Assembly: GCA_964469555.1 (NCBI GenBank)
Contig: CAYYAQ010000017.1
Location: 1-51,573, forward strand
Source of the DNA: CAYYAQ01 sp964469555
GTDB taxonomy: Bacteria > Planctomycetota > UBA1135 > UBA2386
Reading direction: 5' to 3'
DNA: 51,573 bases
The notes beneath the pieces were generated by a model, which was not told where the DNA came from, made no database searches, and saw only the letters and a list, made by a program, of their open reading frames with translations. Made by a program: the position numbers and the translations under genes. Each line of letters opens with the position of its first letter. The first letter of the stretch is position 1. Shown piece after piece: positions 9,064 through 17,662 of this stretch.

Positions 9064-9530
9064 GAATCGATGTGAACCCGCGTGAAGAGGCCGTCGGCGG
9101 CCCACTCGCGGAACCAGCGCTGGAAGTCCTCGTCGTGGTCGCCCTGAGAGATGATCGCGTCGCCGAGAGGCGTGCCCTCGCGTAGCGCTTCCAGGATCCG
9201 GAACATGGGACGAGGCAGGTTCAGGCGCCAAACCCGGAATTCCTTGCGGTAGATCGCGAGGAAGGACTTCTCTCGCACTGGTGCTTCCTCCGCGATCGTG
9301 GGAGGAGAACCTTCGTCGTAGACCGTCTGCAGGTAGCGATTGACCGGATAGCTCGACTCCAGCAAGCGGAGGGACGGGTTCGTTTCGAATACCGCGCCGG
9401 TGTGCTGTTCGGGAGTCGCTTGCCGCAAAGACTCCATGTCGATCTGCTCGAACTCCGGCGCATCGAACGCCTCCGTGATGAATACCTCGAGTTGCGCGAG
9501 GTCGCGACCGGTGAGATCCTGGAGGTTCAT
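9060..9530 (-). CDS. BufC/HvfC-like C-terminal domain protein, shortened
   Basis: About 156 residues. It contains NPSLRLLESSYPVNRYL, then KSFLAIYRKEFRVWRLNLPRP, then ILEALREGTPLGDAI and FQRWFREWAADGLF. This order matches the C-terminal half of BufC/HvfC (formerly DUF2063) proteins, which partner the DUF692 enzyme in making modified Cys-rich metallophores. Full-length BufC is about 250 residues and has an N-terminal helical DNA-binding-like domain; that half is shortened here. The gene follows the Cys-rich lipoprotein gene on the same strand after 39 nt, as expected for a bufferin-type operon. No DUF692 gene is adjacent. Assignment is by recalled family pattern, not by search. Confidence 0.6.
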   Translation of the reverse strand: MNLQDLTGRDLAQLEVFITEAFDAPEFEQIDMESLRQATPEQHTGAVFETNPSLRLLESSYPVNRYLQTVYDEGSPPTIAEEAPVREKSFLAIYRKEFRVWRLNLPRPMFRILEALREGTPLGDAIISQGDHDEDFQRWFREWAADGLFTRVHIDS

Positions 9531-9569
9531 GAATACCGAGACGGGTGAAGTTCGGTGACGCTCGCCAAT

Positions 9570-9905
9570 CTAGTGCTCGATCGGGACGTGGCAGCCGTCC
9601 TTGCCGCTGCACGCGTTCTTACCTGCGCAACCGCCCGCGCTCTTGCAGCCGCCCTTGTTCTTGCACGAGTTGAGACCGGCGCACGCGTGTTTCTCGAGTC
9701 CGCTTTCCGAGACGGTCTTCGTGCTGGGCTCGGCCTTCTCCGCGGGGTCACCCTTGCCGGAACCCAGGGGTTGGGCCTTCTTCCCGGGATCGGTCTTGGC
9801 TGGGTTGGTCTTGGCTGGGTCGGCCTTCGGATCTTCCGACGAGCAGCCGCCCATGATCAAGCCGGAGACGGCGGCGGCGAGGATGGAGGACTTGGTCTTG
9901 TTCAC
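9570..9905 (-). CDS. Cys-rich bufferin-like (BufA2/HvfA-type) lipoprotein
   Basis: 111 residues. A signal segment ends in lipobox GLIMGGC. A Pro/Lys/Ala linker of about 45 residues follows, then a short Cys-rich module: HACAGLNSCKNKGGC, GGCAGKNACSGKDGC. The repeated C-x-G-x-N-x-C-x-G/N-x-x-G-C pattern is that of BufA2-type bufferins, secreted RiPP metallophores whose Cys residues are converted to thiooxazoles by BufB (DUF692) with BufC, and which bind copper. This copy is lipid-anchored instead of released. The downstream gene is BufC-like. Without BufB nearby, it may be modified by an enzyme encoded elsewhere, or bind metal unmodified. Confidence 0.72.
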   Translation of the reverse strand: MNKTKSSILAAAVSGLIMGGCSSEDPKADPAKTNPAKTDPGKKAQPLGSGKGDPAEKAEPSTKTVSESGLEKHACAGLNSCKNKGGCKSAGGCAGKNACSGKDGCHVPIEH

Positions 9906-10026
9906 CGCGGTATCTAATGTGGGTCGAGCGATGGTCGCCCAAGGCTGAATCCAAAGCCAGCGTCCGTTTTACGCGCCGGTAGACCCTCGTTTTTCCCATG
10001 ACCTGCCCACTGACTCGAGGTTTGCC

Positions 10027-10515
10027 ATGATCCGTCCCGCCCGACCCGACGACGTCGAATCCATCCTCGGTCTGATCCGCGAGCTCGCCGTGTACGAAGA
10101 GCTCGAGCACCACATGGACGTAACCGCGGACGCGTTGCGAGAGGACCTGTTTGGTGGATCACCTCGTTGTGAGGCGCTCATCGCCGAGGCGGACGACGGG
10201 ACCACCGCGGGCTATGCCCTGTTTTTCCCGACCTACTCTTCTTTCAAGACTCGTCGTTGCCTCCATCTCGAGGACGTCTACGTCACCCCCGACGCCCGGG
10301 GGAGGGGTCATGGCAAGGCGCTCCTGGCGACCGTAGCCACCATCGCCCGGAACCGAGGCTGTCCGCGGCTCGACTGGAACGTCCTCTCGTGGAACCAACC
10401 TGCCATCGACTTCTACGGGGAACTCGGCGCCGAAGTGCTGTCGGACTGGTGGCTTTGCCGACTCGAAGGCGACTCACTGGTTCGCGTCGCGAGCCTTGCT
10501 GATAAGATTGAATGA
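10027..10515 (+). CDS. GNAT acetyltransferase, diamine (SSAT/thialysine)-like
   Basis: 162 residues, single GNAT domain. The acetyl-CoA pyrophosphate loop is VTPDARGRGHGKALL (R-x-R-G-H-G version of the RxxGxG motif). The combination FFPTYSSFKTRRCLHLEDVYV, DWNVLSWNQPAIDFYGELGA and DWWLCRL is characteristic of the spermidine/spermine N1-acetyltransferase and thialysine acetyltransferase group (SAT1/SAT2-like). A polyamine or small diamine/thialysine substrate is therefore likely, with cytoplasmic action. The ATG has GAGG 6 nt upstream. A large cytochrome c gene follows 24 nt later on the same strand, probably by chance of operon layout; no functional link is evident. Confidence 0.88.
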   Translation: MIRPARPDDVESILGLIRELAVYEELEHHMDVTADALREDLFGGSPRCEALIAEADDGTTAGYALFFPTYSSFKTRRCLHLEDVYVTPDARGRGHGKALLATVATIARNRGCPRLDWNVLSWNQPAIDFYGELGAEVLSDWWLCRLEGDSLVRVASLADKIE

Positions 10516-10539
10516 CTCCCTGTTTCCATTTCGCGCGCC

Positions 10540-12972
10540 ATGCACCGTTCCCATCGCTTGACCGCCCTCACCCTTATGGTCGTCGCGGGCTGCAGCGGCG
10601 GCGCTGGCACAGGTGGAGTTTTGGTGACCCCGAACACGGCGCTGCGGTCCGAAGGCGCGCGCACCGCCGGTGGCGAGGCAGATGCGTTCGCAGCGGCGTT
10701 GTTGTTGAGTGCCGGCATCCCCGCCGATCGCATGGGCCGTGCGAAGCTGTCGATGACCGACACGGCGCTGCGCGCCAAGCTCATCGCCATGAGCGTGTCG
10801 CATCTCCAGGCGAGCGGGCTCACTGCTGGTAACGGCGCCGGTCAGATGGGCTCCGCGTTGGTGCGTCGACTCGCTGCGGAACCGGGAGCTCCGGTAGATC
10901 GAAACGGCAATGGCACGAACCTCGACGAGGTCCTCGCCATCCACTACGACCACATCGCGCAGACAGCCGGTGGCGTGCTGCCATCGGTCCTCCGCCCGAT
11001 CCTCTTCCCGTGGCGGGACGGTAGCGCGGACTTCGCGAGCCGCGCGGATCCGACATCGCCCTCGGAGCCGACCAGGCCCGGTCAGACAGGGCGGATCGAC
11101 ATGGCGCAGGTCGGTCATGCCATGCTCGCGCGGTTGATGCTCGGCAGCGCGATGCTGCGGGAGAACCCCGACGGCAAGATCGCGTCGATTCCCGACCGCC
11201 AGATCCTGGCGCTGCTCCTGTTGCACCAGGTCGTGGCGATGGAGGAGACGCTGTTCACCAACCTGTTCATGGATGGCGCGGTGTTGACTGGTTTGCGGTT
11301 CCCCACCGACTACGACCCCGCGCAACGCAAGGTCTGGGTGCCTCAGGCGATCGACGTTAGCGAGGACCCGAAAGTCCCTGGGCTCGTGATCGCGTACTCG
11401 ATCCGCGATCGGTCCAGCAATCTCGAAGCGCTCGCGTCCCTCATGCGTGTCGGCGGGGAGTTGTCGTTCCTCGCTTCGGATGAGAATCCCGACGAAGGGG
11501 TGCGCGAAGTGTTCCGCGGACGACCGTTCGGTCCATTGCCGAAGGCCCTCGGAGAAGAAAAGGGTGGGGCCGACAATCAAATCATCACGTGGGATGACGG
11601 GCCCAGCCGGATCCTGAAGTTGCAGTGTGTCGGTTGTCACGACTCGAGCTACAAACCGGAACCGGGACTGTTCGCTGCGGATTCCTACGACAACGTGCAC
11701 AAGGGCAGCCGCAACGCCCGTCCGGAATCGAAGACACCGATCATCACGCGTGGTGACCCGTCGAAGAGTGTTCTCTACTACATCCTGCTCAGGGCTCCAC
11801 CGTTTCCCTTCGTTCAGATGCCGCAGGGTTCGGCCATGCCGAAGCGGGACATCGACGTGATCAAGAAGTGGATCGAGGACGGGGCGCGGAACACGGTGGC
11901 CGGGCCGCCTCGAATCGGCATCGACCTGGCGGAGACGATGTTCAAGAACTTCGTCGCGATGCACGTCGGTCCGAAGGGTGAGATGTTCGAGCGGCACGAC
12001 GGCGAAAGCCCGGTGCCGTTCACGAATCCGGTCGCGACTGGCGCTGCGTTGCAGGCGCTCGCGTCGCTGTCTCACCTCGCCGGCGAGATCTCCGACTGGA
12101 AGACCGTTCTCGAACAGGTCGCTGAGTTTGCCCACGACAACCTGACGAACGCGAAGGGCGAGGTTGTGCGCAGCTTCGACATCGCGAACGGCACGGCGTC
12201 GGGGACAGCCGATCTGCTCGGACACGCACGCATGACGGCAGGTCTGTTGGCGGCGAGTCGCGTGCTTGGGTCCGCGAGTTTTGCTGCTCGGGCCGAAGCG
12301 CTGGCGAAGCGGTTGATCACGGGTTTCTTCGACCCCGGAAGGGCGACCTTCCGCAGCGAGGTCGGCGTCGCCGGCGCCCGCTACACACCGGTGGTCGTCG
12401 CGTCCGTGGTCGACGCGTTGCGTGAGATGGCGGAGGCGAGCATCGTGGGGGCCGTGGTGACATTCGAAGGTTTCATGAAGGCTCTGGTCCCGGTGATGGT
12501 GTTCTCGGAGCTGTCGGGCACCGGCGAGATTCTGGGCGACGGTATCGCGGATACCGACTCGAATGGCATCCGGGAACCTGCGCTGGCTGGTGGAGAGTTT
12601 GGGCGCGCCCCGGTGTTCACCGGCGAGATCAAGGACGGCGTCTACGCGCCGCCCGCCGATGCGGTGATCACGTGGTCGAAACACATCCAACCGCTGTTCC
12701 GTGCAAGTTGTGGCCGTTGCCACATGAACGGGTCGTCGCAGGGGGACGGGTACCTCCTGGACACGCCTGCGTTGCTGCGAATGACGATCAACGCGAAGAA
12801 CCCGATGGCCATGATCGTGCCGGGAGACCCCGACAATTCGTATCTCTACCGCAAGCTCGTCGACCGCAGACCGGCATTCGGCGTGCAAATGCCGGAACAG
12901 CAGCCGCCCCTCGCAGAGCACGGCAAAGTGCTGGTGCGGCGATGGATTCTCGAGGGCGCGACGCGTCGCTAA
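10540..12972 (+). CDS. large secreted di-haem cytochrome c lipoprotein
   Basis: 810 residues. A short signal ends in lipobox VVAGC. There are two c-type haem motifs far apart: CVGCH near residue 363 and CGRCH near residue 724. The first is followed by QMPQGSAMPKRDIDVIKKWIEDGA, the second by GDPDNSYLYRKLV, VQMPEQQPPL and VRRWILEGA; both are typical Planctomycetes-type cytochrome c (PSCyt) endings with a Met ligand. The region between is an alpha-helical segment like those of alpha/alpha toroid proteins. It is probably anchored at the outer face of the membrane and passes electrons. It lacks the PSD1 domains normally found in the DUF1549/DUF1553 system. Partner proteins are unknown. Confidence 0.82.
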   Translation: MHRSHRLTALTLMVVAGCSGGAGTGGVLVTPNTALRSEGARTAGGEADAFAAALLLSAGIPADRMGRAKLSMTDTALRAKLIAMSVSHLQASGLTAGNGAGQMGSALVRRLAAEPGAPVDRNGNGTNLDEVLAIHYDHIAQTAGGVLPSVLRPILFPWRDGSADFASRADPTSPSEPTRPGQTGRIDMAQVGHAMLARLMLGSAMLRENPDGKIASIPDRQILALLLLHQVVAMEETLFTNLFMDGAVLTGLRFPTDYDPAQRKVWVPQAIDVSEDPKVPGLVIAYSIRDRSSNLEALASLMRVGGELSFLASDENPDEGVREVFRGRPFGPLPKALGEEKGGADNQIITWDDGPSRILKLQCVGCHDSSYKPEPGLFAADSYDNVHKGSRNARPESKTPIITRGDPSKSVLYYILLRAPPFPFVQMPQGSAMPKRDIDVIKKWIEDGARNTVAGPPRIGIDLAETMFKNFVAMHVGPKGEMFERHDGESPVPFTNPVATGAALQALASLSHLAGEISDWKTVLEQVAEFAHDNLTNAKGEVVRSFDIANGTASGTADLLGHARMTAGLLAASRVLGSASFAARAEALAKRLITGFFDPGRATFRSEVGVAGARYTPVVVASVVDALREMAEASIVGAVVTFEGFMKALVPVMVFSELSGTGEILGDGIADTDSNGIREPALAGGEFGRAPVFTGEIKDGVYAPPADAVITWSKHIQPLFRASCGRCHMNGSSQGDGYLLDTPALLRMTINAKNPMAMIVPGDPDNSYLYRKLVDRRPAFGVQMPEQQPPLAEHGKVLVRRWILEGATRR

Positions 12973-13014
12973 GCCGGATTAGGACTCGGGCGTGCGGACG
13001 GGTACGCTGTCGGC

Positions 13015-14325
13015 ATGTACGCCAAGCGCCGGCAGCGCCTCCTCTCGAAGCTGGGAGATGGTCTGCTCATCCTTCCGACTGCGCCGCACTCGATCCGAAA
13101 TGGTGACGTGCATTACTCCTTCAGGCCGGGAAGTGACCTGCACTACCTGACGGGGTTCGGTGAGCCTGACACCGTCTTGGTCGCATGGCGGAAGGGTGCG
13201 AATTCCCATCGCAGCGTGCTCTTCGTGCCGCCGCGGGACAAGACGCGGGAGACCTGGGATGGGCCGCGGGCAGGAGTGCGCGGGGCGATGAAGAAGCATG
13301 GCGTCGACGAGGCGTATCCCGTGAACGAGTTGTGGATACGGTTGCCTGAATTGTTGGAAGGGCATCAGCGGGTGTTCCACACGCTCTTCGCCGACGAGAA
13401 GTTCGATGCCAGACTCAGAGGAGTCTTTGGCAAGTTCGCGATGAAGCATCGGCGCTGCAATCCGCCGGCGCATCCGGGAATCGTAGACCCACGACCGGCG
13501 CTCGCCGAGCGCCGGCTGATCAAGGATGCTGCGGAGATTGCCCTGATGGAAGAGGCCGCGCGGATCTCCGTGCGCGGCCATGTGCGGGCGATGGCGGGGG
13601 CGCGCGCGGGGATGCACGAGTACGAAGTGCAGGCGATCGTCGAGTCAGAGTTCCGCAGCCAGGGGTCGCGGCGCAACGGCTATGAGTCGATCGTGGCCAG
13701 CGGCGCCAATGCCTGCATCCTGCACTACATCAACAACGACCGGAAGATCCGGCGAGACGAGTTGCTGCTGATCGACGCCGGGGCGGAGTTTGAGCAGTAC
13801 ACGGCGGACATCACGCGGACGTTCCCGGTGAGCGGCACGTTTACGGACTCGCAGCGGGCGGTCTACAACGCAGTTCTCGTGGCACAGAAAGCGGGCATCA
13901 ACGCGGTCAAGCCAGGTGCTCCGTGGGACGCGCCGCACAAGACGTGCACGCGTGTCCTGACGCGCGAGCTCAAGAAGATCGGTCTGCTGCGCGGCGACCT
14001 GAAGAAGTTGGTCGCGAAGGGCGCCTGTCGCAAGTGGTTCATGCACGGCACGACCCACTGGCTTGGCATGGACGTGCACGACGTCGGCACCTACGAGGAC
14101 GAGAAAGGCAAGCCTGCGCGCTTCCGTGCCGGAATGGTCCTCACCGTCGAGCCCGGCCTCTACTTCAACCGCGACGACAAGTCGGTCCCGCCCTCGTTCC
14201 GCGGTATCGGTATCCGCATCGAAGACGACGTCCTCGTCACGCGCACGGGCCGCCGCGTCCTAACCGCCGCCGTCCCCAAGGAGATCCGCGACGTGGAAGC
14301 GGCCTGCAACGCAAACGGCACCTGA
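13015..14325 (+). CDS. M24 aminopeptidase P (Xaa-Pro aminopeptidase)
   Basis: 436 residues, full length. N-terminal AMP_N domain (about 1-150) with FRPGSDLHYLTGF, then the pita-bread catalytic domain. The five metal ligands are visible: Asp in LLIDAGAEFEQYTADITRT (both Asp), His in HGTTHWLGMDVHD, Glu in VEPGLYF and Glu in GIGIRIEDDVLVT. It cleaves N-terminal residues preceding proline using two Mn2+ or similar ions in the cytoplasm. It has no signal peptide. The gene lies 42 nt after the cytochrome gene and converges with the VTC gene. Confident family and reaction call. Confidence 0.94.
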   Translation: MYAKRRQRLLSKLGDGLLILPTAPHSIRNGDVHYSFRPGSDLHYLTGFGEPDTVLVAWRKGANSHRSVLFVPPRDKTRETWDGPRAGVRGAMKKHGVDEAYPVNELWIRLPELLEGHQRVFHTLFADEKFDARLRGVFGKFAMKHRRCNPPAHPGIVDPRPALAERRLIKDAAEIALMEEAARISVRGHVRAMAGARAGMHEYEVQAIVESEFRSQGSRRNGYESIVASGANACILHYINNDRKIRRDELLLIDAGAEFEQYTADITRTFPVSGTFTDSQRAVYNAVLVAQKAGINAVKPGAPWDAPHKTCTRVLTRELKKIGLLRGDLKKLVAKGACRKWFMHGTTHWLGMDVHDVGTYEDEKGKPARFRAGMVLTVEPGLYFNRDDKSVPPSFRGIGIRIEDDVLVTRTGRRVLTAAVPKEIRDVEAACNANGT

Positions 14326-14331
14326 TCGGAA

Positions 14332-14994
14332 CTAGCCCCTGAGTTCGCTTCCGATGGTGTACTTGGAGAACCGCGTGGCGCGGATTGGGCAGTCTGAGAG
14401 TGCGCGGACGGCGAGGTCCCGGTCGCCGGACTCACACTTGAGTTCGAGCACGTGGACTTCGGGGAGGTTCAGGCGCCGCGTGATGTTCGGGAGGGAGCCG
14501 CGCATCTGGTCGAACATCTCCTGGTCGGAGTCGAGTGTGATGCGGATTCTCCGGTCGTATGACTCGAAGTAGCGGCGTGAGTACCGATTGATGAGGACGG
14601 GTTCGCCGTGCTCGTCGAACGGGATCCGTGTGGCGACCGGAATAGCTCGCCGTAGGTTGCGCTGAAAGTCTCGCCAACGGTCGCCTTCGCGATAGGGATC
14701 GAACTCGACCCGGTAGTTGTCTTTCCATCCCAGCGCCGCGCGCTTGTTCTTGAACTCGAGAGTTCCCGCCTTTGGCAACAGGCTGTCGCCGTACCATCGG
14801 TAGCGGACCTTGCTCCGATTGCTGATGCCGGCGAGGTTTTCGCCGAACGCTGAAAGCTCCCGCGTGTCGAAGTAGACGTTGTTGATCCTTCGCGGCGGAT
14901 ACGCGGTCCTGAATCCCTGGCTGTGTGCCTTCACCCACACCATCACTCGTGAATCGAAATGCGCCGGGTAGGTGAACTTGACCTCGAATCGCAT
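14332..14994 (-). CDS. VTC-domain protein (polyphosphate polymerase-like)
   Basis: 220 residues, a single VTC/CYTH-like tunnel domain. Features include the basic opening RFEVKFTYPA, INNVYFDTRELSAF, LEFKNKRAALGWKDNYRVEF with alternating basic residues, PVLINRYSRRYFES and the acidic VHVLELKCESGDRD. Yeast Vtc4 uses such a tunnel to make polyphosphate from ATP; bacterial members often occur with DUF4956 and CotH genes. It is the last gene of a three-gene minus-strand operon, starting 9 nt after the CotH gene. It has no membrane segment of its own, so it probably works with the membrane protein DUF4956. Whether it makes polyphosphate here is inference. Confidence 0.85.
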   Translation of the reverse strand: MRFEVKFTYPAHFDSRVMVWVKAHSQGFRTAYPPRRINNVYFDTRELSAFGENLAGISNRSKVRYRWYGDSLLPKAGTLEFKNKRAALGWKDNYRVEFDPYREGDRWRDFQRNLRRAIPVATRIPFDEHGEPVLINRYSRRYFESYDRRIRITLDSDQEMFDQMRGSLPNITRRLNLPEVHVLELKCESGDRDLAVRALSDCPIRATRFSKYTIGSELRG

Positions 14995-15003
14995 CGCCTG
15001 CCG

Positions 15004-17655
15004 TTACTTCTCCTTCCGCATGGGGCCGACCGTGTAGAGCGCGTCGACATTGACATCGACCGGCGGGATCATCTTGCCGTCCACCTCGATCGAGCTGCCC
15101 TTCTGCGCCCTGAAGGACACGGCAGCCCCTTCGATTCTCAGTCTTGAGGCGGTCACGTGGCCGAAGCCGTACTCGGGTTTCTTCATGTAGGCGATCACTG
15201 CGAAGAACTTGATGTCCCCGAATGTCGAGTTCGAGATCGTCACCTTGGAGCGATCCTTGCTCGCGAGACCCGTGCCCGTGTTCGAGATGTGCACGTCATC
15301 GACCGTCAACGTGCTCCCTTCACCGGACGAGATTGCCTTGTCCGTTATCTGGTCGAACCGCATGCCGCGCAAGTCGAGCGTCGTGCCGCTGACATCCACT
15401 CCGTCGCCTTGGGTGTCGCGCACGAGCCCGCCGCGCACCGAACCCGTGCAGAAGTCCATGTCGATCGCGTCCGACTTGCATCCCTCGATGGTGACGCTTT
15501 CGAGCACGACGTCGCAGCGGACCAGATTCAGCATGTCCTCCGACTTGCTGTTCTTGAACGTGCAGTTCACGAACTTCACCTTGCTCTGGTAGAACATCAC
15601 GCTGCCCGTCGGCATCCAACTTCCGAACGCGAGTCCGCGGGTGTCGTGCACGCGCACGTGCGTCCACACCGATTCTTCGGCGGCGTCGAGCACCGCCATC
15701 CCTGGGAAGTCGACCTGTGTTGGTCCGATATCGATGGGGTCGGTCGCCGTGCCCATCATGTGCACCGGGCCACGCGCGAGCAGGAACGCCCCTGTCCTGA
15801 ATCGAAGTTGCGTGCCCGGCGCCACAGTCAACCGCACTCTCCGAGGCAGGATCAGGGGCGACTTGATCCGAATCTCTCCAGGGCCGAGTTTCGCCGTGTT
15901 GCCGTCCCGGACGACGTAGCGGTGTTTCGCGAGCAATTCACTCCATGTCACCTCGGGCAGTACCGGCGCTGTCGCCTTCGGGCTGTAGCGCTTCGCCTTG
16001 AGTGTTTTCTTCGTCAGCTTCGTGATTGGATAGCCCACGATGTTTGCCGTCACGTAGGTCTTGATCGGGGTGGCGACGTCTTGCCCTTCCAGCTGAATCT
16101 GAATCGGCGTCGGGGCCGCCATTCCGTGCGTCGGCGGCAGGATGAAGGGGACCTTCACCGACATCTTCACCGCGGACGACTCGAAAGTGATGTCCGTCAC
16201 GTTCAGCGGGTAGGGAACGAGGTTGTAGATCTCCAGCTGTTGCCCATCGGTGGTCGGTTGCACGAACGCGTGCATGAGCACCGGGTAGTTCGGCGGCATC
16301 AACGGCATCGAGCGGAAGTTGTTCTCGTCGATCCTCGCCAGGCGCTCCGCCCGTATTCGATAGAACGCGAACCCGACATCGCGAATGAGCGGAAACTCCT
16401 GGTGCAGGATCTTGTGCAGTTCCTTCTCCCGCGCCGCGTACCGTTCCCATGTCACGGTCTTCGCGTGCTCGGTGCTGATGCGACGCAATTCGCGCAGGAA
16501 AGGCCCGCGAATCCGAGGATCCTCCAACCAGTCCGCGGTCATGTTGTCGATGGCCCGGTAGGCGCTGACCAGCAGCGACGGGATGTACATGAATGCCGCG
16601 TCCTGCAAGTTGCAGTCGAACGCGATCGGCTCGAGCAATCCCGTGATCGGATTGAAGTAGAATCGGATGTTGTTCCACGAGAGCGTGTGCTCGGCGCCCC
16701 AGATTTCCGCGACCGCGAGAAAGCGCGCGGTGACCTTCGGGTCGAAGACAGCTGATGGTGCGAGGTCCCTGCTGAGGAATCCGCGGAGCAGGCCCACCGC
16801 GGTCTGCAGATCTCGGGCGAGGTTCGGCGTCACGGAGACCTTTCCGCTCTGGAACGGCGTAACCAGCGGGTACGGGGCGCTGAAGTCGACGGTCTGTCCC
16901 ATCAGCACGATGGTCCGCCATTTGAGCGATTCGTCGAAGCGGACGATTACGCTCTCCCGTCGATGTTGGGACTCGAGGAGCTCCTTCGAGAAGTGTTCCT
17001 CGAGCGCCATGATGCCCTTGTCGCGTCCGTTGATGACGACGCGCACGAACTCGTAGCGTGGCGCGAGCACACCTTCACGTCGCATGTGTTCGAGAATGAG
17101 ATTCTCGTGGGCGTAGCCGCGAACCTTGGGGTGCTGGATCGAAAACACCCGCATCCCGAGGATTTGGTCGTCGCCGGACACTCTCACGCGGAAGGACCAC
17201 TTGTCGCCCCTGAGGTGGTCGATGAAGTCACCCTTCAGCCGAATCTTCGCGCGGACCTTCTTGCGGCGCGTGCCGTTGGTCACGCGGATATCCGTGGGGA
17301 CGAAGTCGCCGGGCTCCTGGACCAGGTAGCCCTTCTCGAGAGCCTCGTTTCGCTTGACGGCCAGCTGGCCGATGTTCTTCCGCCGGAGGTCGAAGTGCAG
17401 CGTCGGGATCGTCGGTGCGTCGGTCGCCGCCTCGCGCTGCTTACCCCACGCGCCCCACACGCGACGGAAGTTGTCGGTCAGCCCGCTTCCTTTCGGCACG
17501 TCGCCGCCCATCTCCACGATGCGCTCCGCGTAGTGACTGTTGGCCCATTGGTACGCGGCGACGGTCGCGCACGAGACGACGGCGAAGCCGAGGCTGATGC
17601 TGAATGTCAGGCGGCGTGAGCGGGTGACCTCTCGCTTCTGCACGGCGACCTTCAT
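15004..17655 (-). CDS. CotH kinase-like protein fused to right-handed beta-helix
   Basis: 883 residues. One N-terminal membrane anchor (about 17-36), then a CotH-type region (about 130-400) with KIRLKGDFIDHLRGDKWSFRV in place of the usual RLRGNS, YEFVRVVINGRDKGIMALEEHFSKE, and the catalytic-type segment WNNIRFYFNP ... EPIAFDCNL containing the Asn and Asp expected for metal and phosphate binding. An Ig-like stretch follows, then from about 590 a parallel beta-helix with repeated short strands. CotH proteins are atypical kinases that phosphorylate surface proteins in spores. Here it sits outside the cell membrane, in the middle of the DUF4956-CotH-VTC operon (gaps 7 and 9 nt). Substrate unknown. 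Confidence 0.85.
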   Translation of the reverse strand: MKVAVQKREVTRSRRLTFSISLGFAVVSCATVAAYQWANSHYAERIVEMGGDVPKGSGLTDNFRRVWGAWGKQREAATDAPTIPTLHFDLRRKNIGQLAVKRNEALEKGYLVQEPGDFVPTDIRVTNGTRRKKVRAKIRLKGDFIDHLRGDKWSFRVRVSGDDQILGMRVFSIQHPKVRGYAHENLILEHMRREGVLAPRYEFVRVVINGRDKGIMALEEHFSKELLESQHRRESVIVRFDESLKWRTIVLMGQTVDFSAPYPLVTPFQSGKVSVTPNLARDLQTAVGLLRGFLSRDLAPSAVFDPKVTARFLAVAEIWGAEHTLSWNNIRFYFNPITGLLEPIAFDCNLQDAAFMYIPSLLVSAYRAIDNMTADWLEDPRIRGPFLRELRRISTEHAKTVTWERYAAREKELHKILHQEFPLIRDVGFAFYRIRAERLARIDENNFRSMPLMPPNYPVLMHAFVQPTTDGQQLEIYNLVPYPLNVTDITFESSAVKMSVKVPFILPPTHGMAAPTPIQIQLEGQDVATPIKTYVTANIVGYPITKLTKKTLKAKRYSPKATAPVLPEVTWSELLAKHRYVVRDGNTAKLGPGEIRIKSPLILPRRVRLTVAPGTQLRFRTGAFLLARGPVHMMGTATDPIDIGPTQVDFPGMAVLDAAEESVWTHVRVHDTRGLAFGSWMPTGSVMFYQSKVKFVNCTFKNSKSEDMLNLVRCDVVLESVTIEGCKSDAIDMDFCTGSVRGGLVRDTQGDGVDVSGTTLDLRGMRFDQITDKAISSGEGSTLTVDDVHISNTGTGLASKDRSKVTISNSTFGDIKFFAVIAYMKKPEYGFGHVTASRLRIEGAAVSFRAQKGSSIEVDGKMIPPVDVNVDALYTVGPMRKEK

Positions 17656-17662
17656 CGGTCCA

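Noticed and set aside
10474..12921. Very long open frame on the minus strand, opposite the cytochrome c gene
   Set aside because: Its composition (Arg/His/Asp-rich, no domain) is that of a shadow frame in GC-rich DNA; the plus strand holds clear haem motifs and a signal peptide.
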